The translations under genes were made by a program, and so were the position numbers. Below, in pieces: positions 24,172 to 32,481 of a stretch of 64,000 nt of DNA. Position 1 is the stretch's first letter. Each line of letters starts with the position of its first letter. The stretch is from Clostridia bacterium. Its GTDB lineage: Bacteria; Bacillota; Clostridia; Oscillospirales; Acutalibacteraceae. Where the stretch lies: NCBI GenBank assembly GCA_017450005.1, contig JAFSYM010000123.1, positions 50,261 through 114,260 on the forward strand, written 5' to 3'. The notes beneath the pieces were generated by a model. It worked only from the letters and a program-made list of their open reading frames with translations. It was not told the DNA's origin and searched no databases.

Positions 24172-25214
24172 GCTTCTCTCTCTACAACAACCGCGAACTG
24201 TGCAATGAGAAAGGCCGCTTGTATTTTTACGACAACGCAAAGTTCATCCTGATCTTTCTCGTTGTCGCTGCGCATTTTCTCTCACCGCTGAAACCAGTGT
24301 TTCCTTTTGTGCGTGTTGCGTGGACAACGATCAATACCTTTCACATGCCGGCGTTCATTTTTATCTCCGGTTTCTTTGCCAAGAGCTATATTTCGGCAGA
24401 CCGGACGATCAAGGTGCAGCGCACGTCGACGTATGTGATTTTGTTTCTTGTATCGCAGATTGCGGTCACGTTGTTTGAGTGGTTCGTTCTCGGCGATCGC
24501 TTTCCTTTCAGCCTGACGAATGCGCGATCGTCTCTTTGGTTCCTGCAGTGTCTGATAATCTGGCACCTCGTATTGCCTTACGTTGCCCGATTCAAATCGG
24601 CAGTTGCCATACCGGCTGCGATCGGTGTTGCGTTGTATATCGGCTATGAAACGCAGTGCGCCAATTTCATGGCGCTCTCGCGTGTGTTTGTACATTTTCC
24701 GTTCTTTTTGTGCGGTTATTACTGCACGCAGAGCACGGTGGATCGCCTGTTTACATGGAAGGCGCGCCTGCCCCTGCTGCTTTTGAGCGCAGGACTCATT
24801 ACGATGTTCTCTTTGGTGCCGGAAACCTGTGTGGGCAAGCTGATTACCAGCAACTACAGCTATGATACGATCGAGGGCATACGCTCGATTCCGTTTTCAT
24901 TTTTGTGGTCTGCGCGATTGGCGTTCTATGTCGCCGCATTTATTCTCGGCGCGACGTTTCTGAGCGTCCTTCCGAGAGGACGCGTGGCCTATACTTCGCT
25001 CGGCGCACATTCTTTGTCCGTGTATATCCTGCATCGGTTCGTTTATCTTGCCGAGCTGGAGTATAACTGGGCGTCGTATTTTTCGAGCGGGTGGGGGATT
25101 GCGGCGATCATCGCAATCGCCTTTGTCATGACCGTCCTGTTCTCTGTGAAACCTTTTACGATTCCGTTCAATCTCCTGCAGCGAATCCGGGTTGATAAGC
25201 TCCTGCGGAATTAA
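24168..25214 (+). CDS. Acyltransferase-3 family membrane protein
   Basis: 348 residues with about ten membrane segments. The first, YDNAKFILIFLVVAAHFL, carries the Asp and His typical of acyltransferase-3 / fucose-4-O-acetylase-like proteins (OafA/WecH group), which O-acetylate surface polysaccharides. HMPAFIFISGFFAKSY and YILHRFVY are further family landmarks. It starts inside the end of the LicD fusion gene and completes a three-gene run. Together they suggest glycan synthesis, phospho-decoration and O-acetylation. Confidence 0.85.
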   Translation: MSFSLYNNRELCNEKGRLYFYDNAKFILIFLVVAAHFLSPLKPVFPFVRVAWTTINTFHMPAFIFISGFFAKSYISADRTIKVQRTSTYVILFLVSQIAVTLFEWFVLGDRFPFSLTNARSSLWFLQCLIIWHLVLPYVARFKSAVAIPAAIGVALYIGYETQCANFMALSRVFVHFPFFLCGYYCTQSTVDRLFTWKARLPLLLLSAGLITMFSLVPETCVGKLITSNYSYDTIEGIRSIPFSFLWSARLAFYVAAFILGATFLSVLPRGRVAYTSLGAHSLSVYILHRFVYLAELEYNWASYFSSGWGIAAIIAIAFVMTVLFSVKPFTIPFNLLQRIRVDKLLRN

Positions 25215-25249
25215 TCAGAGAAAGAAATAAAAAAAATTCAAAAAAACTG

Positions 25250-25278
25250 TTGACAATTCCGCAATTATGTAGTAAACT
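25250..25278 (+). promoter_or_regulatory. tRNA operon promoter
   Basis: Consensus TTGACA (25250-25255), 17-base spacer and TAAACT (25273-25278), about 35 bases before the first tRNA. Confidence 0.85.
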
Positions 25279-25313
25279 ATACACCGTCGCCGCGAGGTTT
25301 GACGGTGTGGTTT

Positions 25314-25389
25314 GGGAGCATAGCTCAGCTGGGAGAGCACTTGCCTTACAAGCAAGGGGTCACAGGTTCGAGCCCTGTTGTTCCCACCA
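25314..25389 (+). tRNA. tRNA-Val (anticodon UAC)
   Basis: Cloverleaf with acceptor stem GGGAGCA/TGTTCCC, anticodon stem CTTGC/GCAAG around CTTACAA (anticodon TAC), T arm ACAGG-TTCGAGC-CCTGT, and encoded CCA. Confidence 0.95.
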
Positions 25390-25396
25390 AAATAAT

Positions 25397-25473
25397 GGCC
25401 CGGTAGTTCAGTTGGTTAGAACGCTAGCCTGTCACGCTAGAGGTCGACGGTTCGAGCCCGTTCCGGGTCGCCA
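25397..25473 (+). tRNA. tRNA-Asp (anticodon GUC)
   Basis: Acceptor stem GGCCCGG/CCGGGTC, anticodon stem CTAGC/GCTAG around CTGTCAC (anticodon GTC), encoded CCA. Confidence 0.95.
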
Positions 25474-25478
25474 TATAT

Positions 25479-25554
25479 GCTTCTGTAGCTCAGTTGGTAG
25501 AGCAGTGGACTGAAAATCCACGTGTCGTTGGTTCGATTCCGACCGGAAGCACCA
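25479..25554 (+). tRNA. tRNA-Phe (anticodon GAA)
   Basis: Acceptor stem GCTTCTG/CGGAAGC, anticodon stem GTGGA/TCCAC around CTGAAAA (anticodon GAA), encoded CCA. Confidence 0.95.
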
Positions 25555-25558
25555 TTTT

Positions 25559-25634
25559 GCGGATGTAGCTCATCTGGTAGAGCGCCACCTTGCCAAGGTG
25601 GAGGTAGCGAGTTCGAGCCTCGTCATCCGCTCCA
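25559..25634 (+). tRNA. tRNA-Gly (anticodon GCC)
   Basis: Acceptor stem GCGGATG/CATCCGC, anticodon stem CCACC/GGTGG around TTGCCAA (anticodon GCC), encoded CCA. Confidence 0.95.
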
Positions 25635-25640
25635 TTTTTT

Positions 25641-25715
<75 letters not shown>

Positions 25716-25718
25716 AAC

Positions 25719-25761
25719 AGCTCCGAAACTCGTTGATATACAACGGCTTCGGAGCTTTTTT
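25719..25761 (+). terminator. tRNA operon terminator
   Basis: Long stem AGCTCCGAA (25719-25727) with TTCGGAGCT (25748-25756), an inner CGTTG/CAACG pairing, then a run of six T. Confidence 0.92.
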
Positions 25762-25785
25762 CTTAACAAAGGAGGTTGTGAAACC

Positions 25786-26859
25786 ATGCAATATAAACCA
25801 GCCGTATTTGCTGTGGGAGACGAGTATCAGATTCTGATTCCGGTTGTCGCGCCGTCGCTGATGTGGATCAAGGTCGGCGATCGCTGCTATTATGATCATG
25901 CTGCCGGTGTTTTGCGTTCCAAATGCCGCGTGCACCGCGTACATGTGCCGATGCAGGCGCTTGATGAAGCAGGATGCTATACCGTGTGTGAACGCCTTCT
26001 GCCGCACCGCAGACCTTACTGCTCAAAACCGCGTCCGGAAATGCAGACTTCGTTCCGCTTTTATCCTGTCCCGAAAGAGAACGCGCGCGCGTACATGATT
26101 GCGGACGCGCACAATCGCGTGCGTGAGCCGATCCTGGCGGCACAGGCCTTCGGAGATTTTGATTTTCTGATTTTTAACGGCGACGTACCGGAGTACAGCG
26201 AAAAAATGGACTGTCTGATGACGGTGTTTGCGATTGCCGATGCATTGACTGCGGGAGAGAAACCGCTGCTGTATTCACGCGGCAATCATGATCTGCGCGG
26301 CAAATACGCCGAGGATTATGCCGAGTATGTTCCGAACTGCGGCGGATCTTTTTATTATCCGTTTCACCTCGGCTCTGTTGCCGGACTGATCCTGGACTGC
26401 GGCGAGGACAAGACGGACGATCACGAGGAATATGGCGGCACGCTTAGTTGTCACGTCATGCGCGAGGAGGAAACACATTATCTTGAATCGTTTGATCCGG
26501 TTCAGTTTGCAGGCGCCCAAACGCGTCTTGTGATTGTGCATTCTCCCTTTACGACACATTTCGGCGATCCGTTTGATATTGAACAGGATATGTATGCGCA
26601 CTGGGGAAAGCTGCTGCGAGATCGCATGCATCCCGATGCAATGCTGTGCGGTCATTTACATACGCTCGGAATCCATGCATGCGGCAGCGACTTCGATTCG
26701 CTCGGTCAGCCGTGTACTGTGATTGTCGGCAGCAAGCCGGGCAAAGCGTATTTTGCCGGAACAGGCCTTTTGTTCGGCAAGGACGGGATAGAAGTATCGT
26801 TTACGGATAGCGACGGCAAGACGCTGCGCAATGAAATCATTGAGACAAGGAGAGGGTAA
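25786..26859 (+). CDS. Calcineurin-like metallophosphoesterase
   Basis: 357 residues. An N-terminal beta-rich domain of about 95 residues, like the FN3-type domain before many purple-acid-type phosphatases, is followed by a catalytic domain with all five metal motifs: DAH (Asp107, His109), FNGD, RGNHD, VHSPF and GHLH. There is no signal peptide, so it should be cytoplasmic. AAAGGAGG precedes the ATG at 25786. It is the first gene after the tRNA terminator and is followed by a flavoprotein. The substrate is unknown. Unlike two phosphoesterases further along the window, it has an intact GNHD motif. Confidence 0.85.
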   Translation: MQYKPAVFAVGDEYQILIPVVAPSLMWIKVGDRCYYDHAAGVLRSKCRVHRVHVPMQALDEAGCYTVCERLLPHRRPYCSKPRPEMQTSFRFYPVPKENARAYMIADAHNRVREPILAAQAFGDFDFLIFNGDVPEYSEKMDCLMTVFAIADALTAGEKPLLYSRGNHDLRGKYAEDYAEYVPNCGGSFYYPFHLGSVAGLILDCGEDKTDDHEEYGGTLSCHVMREEETHYLESFDPVQFAGAQTRLVIVHSPFTTHFGDPFDIEQDMYAHWGKLLRDRMHPDAMLCGHLHTLGIHACGSDFDSLGQPCTVIVGSKPGKAYFAGTGLLFGKDGIEVSFTDSDGKTLRNEIIETRRG

Positions 26860-26860
26860 T

Positions 26861-27478
26861 ATGCAGGTTCTGATGCTCAACGGCAGCCCGCGTAAAGACG
26901 GCAATACGTCGATCGCGCTGGAGGAAATGGAAAAAGTATTTCGCTCGGAAGGAATTGAGGTCACGACAATTCAGGTCGGCAATCAGGCAATCCGCGGCTG
27001 CATGGCCTGCGGCGGATGCAGCCGTCTCGGCAAGTGCGTGTTTGACGACATTGTCAACGAGATCGCGCCGCTGTTTGAAAAGGCGGACGGTCTGGTCGTG
27101 GCATCGCCCGTGTACTACGCCTCGGCGAACGCAACGCTTGTGGCATGTCTGGATCGTCTGTTTTACAGTACCGGCTTTGACAAGCGCATGAAGGTCGGCG
27201 CGTCCGTTGTCTGTGCGCGCAGAGGCGGAACGACGGCGACGTTTGACGAACTGAACAAGTATTTCACAATCTGCGGTATGCCCGTCGCGTCGAGTCAGTA
27301 TTGGAACAATATTCACGGTCGTGAAAAAGGGGAAGCGGTCGAAGACGCGGAAGGCATGCAGACCATGCGCACACTGGCGCGTAATATGTCTTTCCTGATG
27401 AAATCCATCGCGCTCGGCAAGCAGGCATTCGGCCTGCCGGAACGCGAAGAATGGGCGCCGACGCATTTTATACGCTAA
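26861..27478 (+). CDS. NADPH-dependent FMN reductase / iron-sulfur flavoprotein-like
   Basis: 205 residues of flavodoxin-like fold. It begins LMLNGSPRKDGNTS, the FMN phosphate-binding loop, and has SPVYYASANATL where the isoalloxazine ring binds. A cysteine cluster, GCMACGGCSRLGKCVFDD, matches the [4Fe-4S] site region of iron-sulfur flavoproteins, though the spacing differs from the compact archaeal form. The start at 26861 follows AAGGAGAGGG. It probably moves electrons from NAD(P)H or ferredoxin to quinone or metal acceptors. Confidence 0.8.
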   Translation: MQVLMLNGSPRKDGNTSIALEEMEKVFRSEGIEVTTIQVGNQAIRGCMACGGCSRLGKCVFDDIVNEIAPLFEKADGLVVASPVYYASANATLVACLDRLFYSTGFDKRMKVGASVVCARRGGTTATFDELNKYFTICGMPVASSQYWNNIHGREKGEAVEDAEGMQTMRTLARNMSFLMKSIALGKQAFGLPEREEWAPTHFIR

Positions 27479-27479
27479 A

Positions 27480-27653
27480 ACAATCGACGATCCGCATGCA
27501 TTTACAGTGCTCGGTTATGAGCCGCGTAAGGCAGGAACACAGACTGTCAAGGTGATGTATGAGGACTGCGAAACATCGTTTGAAGTGCGCGTTACGATGG
27601 AATGGTGGCAGTGGCTGATCCGCGTGATTCTGTTCGGGTGGATTTGGTACTGA
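27480..27653 (+). pseudogene. Remnant C-terminal end of a surface protein (Ig-like domain plus membrane tail)
   Basis: There is no start codon, but one frame reads cleanly from the flavoprotein stop to the TGA at 27651-27653. It encodes a strand pair typical of bacterial Ig-like (Big_3) domains (VLGYEPRKAGTQTVKVMY ... TSFEVRV) and then the membrane tail WWQWLIRVILFGWIWY. That tail and Ig pattern is how many BspA-type LRR surface proteins of Clostridia end. The rest of the gene is missing, so this is most likely the tail of a deleted surface-protein gene. Confidence 0.6.
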
Positions 27654-27722
27654 TTATACTCTGCCGATTGTCCATTTCTCCAAAAACAATCTGAAATGAT
27701 TTTTCATTCTTGTGCATTTTTG

Positions 27723-27751
27723 TTGACATATATCTGTATATATACTATAAT
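27723..27751 (+). promoter_or_regulatory. Consensus promoter of the GH51 operon
   Basis: Exact consensus TTGACA (27723-27728), 17-base spacer, TATAAT (27746-27751). Such a strong core promoter usually needs repression, which fits the operator-like palindrome just downstream. Confidence 0.9.
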
Positions 27752-27755
27752 TGAA

Positions 27756-27792
27756 CTATCACGATAGGGGACGAACGGCATTCGCCCCCTAT
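27756..27792 (+). promoter_or_regulatory. Palindrome at +1 and 5' leader hairpin
   Basis: CTATC-AC-GATAG (27756-27767) is a perfect short palindrome over the predicted transcription start. It overlaps the stem ATAGGGG (27764-27770) with CCCCTAT (27786-27792), with an inner CGAA/TTCG pairing. The palindrome may be an operator; the hairpin may protect the 5' end of the mRNA. There is no U-run after it, so it is not a standard attenuator. Confidence 0.5.
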
Positions 27793-27809
27793 ACTTTTAG
27801 GAGGCTTGT

Positions 27810-29315
27810 ATGGAAAAATATCTGATCAATCCCAACCAGAAGATCAGTCACATTCATAAGGATATTTACGGCCATTTCAGCGAGCATCTCGGCCGGTGCA
27901 TCTATGATGGACTGTACGTCGGCGAAGATTCCGATATTCCGAACGTGAACGGCATGCGCACCGACGTTGTAACAGCGCTGCGTGAGATGGGGCTTCCCGT
28001 CCTGCGCTGGCCGGGCGGATGTTTTGCGGACGAATACCATTGGAAAGACGGCGTCGGTCCGAAGCAGCAGCGCAAAAAAATTCTGAATACACATTGGGGC
28101 AAAGTCGTCGAGGACAACAGCTTCGGCACACATGAATACTTTGAACTCTGTCGTCAGCTCGGCTGTGATACATACATCAACGGCAATGTCGGTTCCGGTA
28201 CTGTGCAGGAAATGAACGAGTGGGTCGAGTATATGACCTTTGACGGCACGTCGCCGATGGCGGAGCTACGCAAGGCCAACGGTCAGGAAAAGCCGTGGAC
28301 GGTGCAGTATTTCGGCGTCGGCAACGAGAACTGGGGCTGCGGCGGCAATATGGATCCGGAGTATTACGGGTGCCTTTTCAAGCGCTATGAGACATATATC
28401 CGCAACTACGGCGACCAGCGTATTTACCGCATTGCCTGCGGACCGAATGCCGAGGACTATCACTGGACGGATCGCGTGATGGATAAGGTTAAACACAGAG
28501 CCAACGGTTTGTCGCTGCACTATTATACGGATATCTGGGACAGTGTGACGCGCTCCAAAAAGCCGGCGACCGGTTTTTCAACTGAGGACTACACCAAAAC
28601 GCTTGCCCAGGCATACCGCATTGACGACATTGTCACACGCCATATTGAGATCATGAACCGGCACGACCGCGAAAAACGTGTCGATCTCATTGTGGACGAG
28701 TGGGGAACATGGTACGAGGTGGAGCCGGGCACAAATCCGGGTTTCCTCTACCAACAGAACACCATGCGCGACGCGATGGTTGCTGCACTGACGCTGAATA
28801 TTTTTAACAAGCATAGCGACCGCATCCGCATGGCAAACATCGCCCAGACCGTCAATGTGCTGCAATCGGTTGTGCTGACGGACGGCGAGCGAATGCTGCT
28901 CACGCCCACATACCATGTCTTTAAAATGTACAAGGTTCATCAGAACAACACGCTGCTCGGTTCCTTTATCACGACGCCGGTGCAGGACGTTTCGTGCGCC
29001 AAAAGTCCGTCGGATCGGCCGACAAGACCGCTGCCGCAGTTGATTGAATCCGCTTCGATTGACGATGCCGGAAATATTTGGTCAACGATTGTCAACACAT
29101 CTGCGGACACACCGGCAGAGGTTGCCTGTCAGGTTGCCGATACGAACGTGATACAGATTGACGCGCAGATTCTGACCGGCGCGATCGGGGAATACAATAC
29201 CTTTGATTCTCCGCAGACCGTACAGACACGCGACTTTACCGATTTCGCGCAGACTGCTGACGGCTTTACTGCCGTGCTGCCGCCCTGCAGCGTTGTGCGT
29301 TTCTGCATCCGATGA
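27810..29315 (+). CDS. abfA: GH51 alpha-L-arabinofuranosidase
   Basis: GH51 enzymes remove alpha-L-arabinofuranosyl side chains from arabinan, arabinoxylan and related oligosaccharides. The 501-residue length is normal. The acid/base Glu173 lies in FGVGNENWG and the nucleophile Glu297 in [23 protein letters not shown] and [14 protein letters not shown] are further family blocks. There is no signal peptide, so it is intracellular like most bacterial GH51 enzymes. It is the first gene of a run with DUF6171, an MFS carrier, a membrane LRR protein and a phosphoesterase. Confidence 0.95.
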   Translation: MEKYLINPNQKISHIHKDIYGHFSEHLGRCIYDGLYVGEDSDIPNVNGMRTDVVTALREMGLPVLRWPGGCFADEYHWKDGVGPKQQRKKILNTHWGKVVEDNSFGTHEYFELCRQLGCDTYINGNVGSGTVQEMNEWVEYMTFDGTSPMAELRKANGQEKPWTVQYFGVGNENWGCGGNMDPEYYGCLFKRYETYIRNYGDQRIYRIACGPNAEDYHWTDRVMDKVKHRANGLSLHYYTDIWDSVTRSKKPATGFSTEDYTKTLAQAYRIDDIVTRHIEIMNRHDREKRVDLIVDEWGTWYEVEPGTNPGFLYQQNTMRDAMVAALTLNIFNKHSDRIRMANIAQTVNVLQSVVLTDGERMLLTPTYHVFKMYKVHQNNTLLGSFITTPVQDVSCAKSPSDRPTRPLPQLIESASIDDAGNIWSTIVNTSADTPAEVACQVADTNVIQIDAQILTGAIGEYNTFDSPQTVQTRDFTDFAQTADGFTAVLPPCSVVRFCIR

Positions 29316-29569
29316 GCGAATCGGCGGCAGAGACCTGCATCGGCTGTCTGCTCTGGGAAAGCGGACGCGCGGAAATTTATGAATCCGTGCAGGCACATAT
29401 CGAAAAGATACCGCTAAAGGATCGCGCGGAAGATGCCGAATACGATAAGCGGCTTTCATACTGCCGTGCATGCACGCATCTGATTGGCGGCACCTGCATG
29501 AAATGCGGCTGCTATCCGGAGCTTCGCGCCGCGTTCCGTACACAGCGATGTCCGGCCAAAAAATGGTAG
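29312..29569 (+). CDS. DUF6171-like cysteine-rich small protein
   Basis: 85 residues with two cysteine groups: CIGCL near the N-terminus, and [24 protein letters not shown] followed by CP near the C-terminus. The second group looks like a zinc or Fe-S knuckle and matches what I know as DUF6171. It overlaps the GH51 stop by 4 bases, so it is translated with it. Function unknown; it may help sense or fold something in the operon. The ATGA coupling is strong evidence that the gene is real. Confidence 0.7.
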   Translation: MSESAAETCIGCLLWESGRAEIYESVQAHIEKIPLKDRAEDAEYDKRLSYCRACTHLIGGTCMKCGCYPELRAAFRTQRCPAKKW

Positions 29570-29590
29570 AAACACGAATGGGGGAGTTGG

Positions 29591-31369
29591 ATGGCAAGCG
29601 GTTTTTCGGGCAAAGTCAAAGGCTTGTTTACGGAGATCAAGACGCATTGGAATACACCTGCGGAAGGAAAGTACGTCCCGTATAAGGAATACAAGGATAT
29701 TTTAATCGCGGTCGGCAGCAACTACACTGGTTCAAAGGTGCTGGAATACATCGTCTTTGCGGCTTCGTGTTATCTGATCATGTATCATTACAAGCTGCCG
29801 TATCTGACATTCTCGATCATTGCGATCATCAACATGCCGCTCGGCTATATCTGGACGCTGATCGGCTGGCTTGTCGCCGACAATCTCGGCTTTCTCGAAA
29901 AGAAAACAGAACGAAAAATCTATTTGTTGTATTTCGGATTGATTGTCGTCGGCCTTGCCATGATTATCGGCAACGTCGCCGCGCTGTTCAATCCGGCAAG
30001 CCGTTTTGTCCGGTATATGAATGCGCTGGAAGGGATCAACTGTTCCTCCGCGTTCAAGATATTCGGCACGCATCTTCTGTATACGGGCTGGACGGGCGCA
30101 CGTTCGATTTTCTGGAAAAAGAAACTCATTCCGAAATACGGGCGGTACAAGTACTGTCTGTACAGCGATGTGGTGCCGAAATGCGTGATGGTGATTCTGA
30201 TCGGCTGGCTGCCGGTTTACAACATCCCGGATGTCACGACGCGCGTCTGGGTTGCGAATCTTCTCTTTGCGTGTTTCAATGTGTTCGGATTTGCCAATCA
30301 GCTCGAAATCTGTACGCGTAACATCAGTCCGAACGTGCGCGAACGCATTCTTGTGCGCTCCTATCCGATCAAGTTTTCGCATATCTTCCATTCCATTCTG
30401 GCCATTATCCTGCCGGTGATTATAGGCGCGCTGCGTTATAAATGGGAGGACATCAATGTGTACCGCTATGTTGTGCCGATCACGTTTGTCGCGTCCGCTG
30501 CGATTACGATGCTGCTTGCCGGACGCATAAAAGAACGCATCCCGCAGCCGCCGCTGGATAAGAAGGTGCAGATTCGCTTCTGGGACGGCATGTTCGGCGT
30601 GATGCGCAACAAGTATAAATGGATGCTGACGATCGTCAATCTGCTTGATGCGCTTGGTAACGGCATGCTTCCGTTTGCAACGATCCTGTACCTGTACACA
30701 TTCCGGCTGACAGGTCTTTTATACAGTTTGATCGTTGCGTTGGTGTCCTTTGCCGGCACGCCGCCCGATCTGCTGGCGCCCTATTTTCTCAAGCGGTTCA
30801 CCTACAAGCAGCTTCAGATATTCTATCAGCTTTCTCGTGCGGCGGGAAATACCATCATCGTGCTGGCTCTGCTTTTCCTTGGAGATCGGCTGGTTCTTTG
30901 CGGCACAATCTGCGTCGTTACGCTGTTTTTTATGGAGATGTGCAAAACCGTTCCGGCCACTGCGTCGTACGATATGGAAGTGCGCATCAACGATTATCAG
31001 ATGTATCTTTCCGGCGAACGTCTGGAAAACTTTTCCGGTGTGTTCGGCTGGTTTACCGGCCCGATTACCTCCTTCGTCGGTCTGATTATTCCGCTTCTGC
31101 TGCTGCGGTACGGATTCAACAGCAACTGGGACGTGCTGTTTCTGGACGATTCGCGCATCAAGATCATTGTTATTCCCATCATCATAGACATCATCGGCTA
31201 TGTGCTCATGACGATACCGTATCTGTTCTGGGATTATGACGATCAGAAGCAGAGCAAGGTGATGGCGGTGCTCCGGCGGCGCGAGGAAGTCACATCGCGT
31301 ATGCTTGAAGCGGAAAGCGGCGACACTGCCGATCTGCCCGCAGTGCAAGAAGCGGAGGTGACGTCATGA
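29591..31369 (+). CDS. MFS-type transporter
   Basis: 592 residues with at least 12 predicted membrane segments, starting near residue 45. There is a soluble N-terminal stretch of ~35 residues and a charged C-terminal tail. Sequence such as LTIVNLLDALGNGMLPFATILYLYTF fits the MFS_2/GPH-like sugar carrier group only loosely, so the substrate class is not certain. GGGGGAG precedes the ATG at 29591. Its position between the arabinofuranosidase and a phosphoesterase suggests import of arabinose-containing oligosaccharides or export of a product. The next gene overlaps by 4 bases. Confidence 0.7.
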   Translation: MASGFSGKVKGLFTEIKTHWNTPAEGKYVPYKEYKDILIAVGSNYTGSKVLEYIVFAASCYLIMYHYKLPYLTFSIIAIINMPLGYIWTLIGWLVADNLGFLEKKTERKIYLLYFGLIVVGLAMIIGNVAALFNPASRFVRYMNALEGINCSSAFKIFGTHLLYTGWTGARSIFWKKKLIPKYGRYKYCLYSDVVPKCVMVILIGWLPVYNIPDVTTRVWVANLLFACFNVFGFANQLEICTRNISPNVRERILVRSYPIKFSHIFHSILAIILPVIIGALRYKWEDINVYRYVVPITFVASAAITMLLAGRIKERIPQPPLDKKVQIRFWDGMFGVMRNKYKWMLTIVNLLDALGNGMLPFATILYLYTFRLTGLLYSLIVALVSFAGTPPDLLAPYFLKRFTYKQLQIFYQLSRAAGNTIIVLALLFLGDRLVLCGTICVVTLFFMEMCKTVPATASYDMEVRINDYQMYLSGERLENFSGVFGWFTGPITSFVGLIIPLLLLRYGFNSNWDVLFLDDSRIKIIVIPIIIDIIGYVLMTIPYLFWDYDDQKQSKVMAVLRRREEVTSRMLEAESGDTADLPAVQEAEVTS

Positions 31370-32481
31370 GAGATAAAAAGCAGAAGAAAAAACGAGTCAA
31401 AAACAACGTCAATCCGATCGGCGATCCGATCGAGATTCCGGAGGACGAGATCTGGACATATCAGATTGATGGCTTGCAGGCGCCGCATATTGGTGCAAAC
31501 CATACGCATTCCGCAACCAAAAAGATTGCGGTCGTTGCCGCACTGCTTGCGGCGATCAGTCTATCGATCTTCTTTTCCGTTCGTGCGATACATAAGGATA
31601 CGTATCAGATCAAGGCGCTCGACGACGGCACATACGAGCTGGTCAAGTTCAGCAATCCTGGCGACGTCAAAGAAATGCGCATTGACTATGTAGACGGGGA
31701 CAAAAGCAAGCCCATAACGGTGCTGCGCGAGTATATGCTCAACTGCGACGATAAACTCGAGAGCATCTCCATCGGCGCAAACGTGCGTGATATTAGCGGT
31801 AAGACCTTCTACAGCTGCTGGAATCTGCAGACGATTTTTGTGGACGACGAGAACCCGAATTACCGCGATGTGGACGGCGTTCTGTATACCAAGGATCTGA
31901 CCGAGGTGATCTGCTGTCCGATCGACCGCGATGCGTATGTGCGCAGACAAAACGGCTATACGGACGAACTGTATGCCGGCGACGACGGTTACGAAGAATA
32001 CGCGCGGAAGGTACTGACGTATCATCTGCCGCCGCAGACAACCAAGATCGGTATGCTCGCATTCAACTATACCGCGATGGACACGGTGTATTTACCGCAG
32101 AGACTGCAAACGATTGAAACGATGGCGTTTTTTCGCAGCGTCAATCTGCGCAGTATCCTGACGGAAGCGGCGGATTCTGTGTATCCGTCTTTGCCCGACG
32201 GTCTGACTTATATCGGATCGGACGCATTCAGTTACGACCAGGCTTTGACATATCTGTATATTCCGAAATCCGTCGCTTTTATCGGGCACCATGCATTCTG
32301 GGACACGGTATACAAAGAAAACGGCGAACTGGCTGGCATTGCGTCTATTCATGTACAGGCGGACGAACAGACTTTTAAAGCATCTGTGCATACCGGCGAT
32401 CAGTGGAGGCCGGAGTATGACTACATGCTCTTCAAAAAGGCGGTAGACGTCCACTACGACGCAGAGAGAGAGGCGGCGTAA
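31366..32481 (+). CDS. Membrane-anchored leucine-rich-repeat protein
   Basis: 371 residues. A basic cytoplasmic N-terminus of ~50 residues leads to one membrane segment (about 51-66), then an external LRR_5 domain (LESISIGANVRDISGKTFYS, LQTIETMAFFRSVNLRS, LTYIGSDAFSYDQALTYLYIPKS). It is a type II membrane protein displaying LRRs outside. It overlaps the MFS gene by 4 bases and the phosphoesterase by one base. It may bind the glycan whose breakdown product the carrier handles; that is inference from coupling. Confidence 0.75.
   Translation: MRDKKQKKKRVKNNVNPIGDPIEIPEDEIWTYQIDGLQAPHIGANHTHSATKKIAVVAALLAAISLSIFFSVRAIHKDTYQIKALDDGTYELVKFSNPGDVKEMRIDYVDGDKSKPITVLREYMLNCDDKLESISIGANVRDISGKTFYSCWNLQTIFVDDENPNYRDVDGVLYTKDLTEVICCPIDRDAYVRRQNGYTDELYAGDDGYEEYARKVLTYHLPPQTTKIGMLAFNYTAMDTVYLPQRLQTIETMAFFRSVNLRSILTEAADSVYPSLPDGLTYIGSDAFSYDQALTYLYIPKSVAFIGHHAFWDTVYKENGELAGIASIHVQADEQTFKASVHTGDQWRPEYDYMLFKKAVDVHYDAEREAA

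Noticed and set aside
27764..27792. Riboswitch or terminator-attenuator before GH51
   Set aside because: Only one hairpin, no alternative pairing and no U-run; the leader is too short for a known riboswitch.
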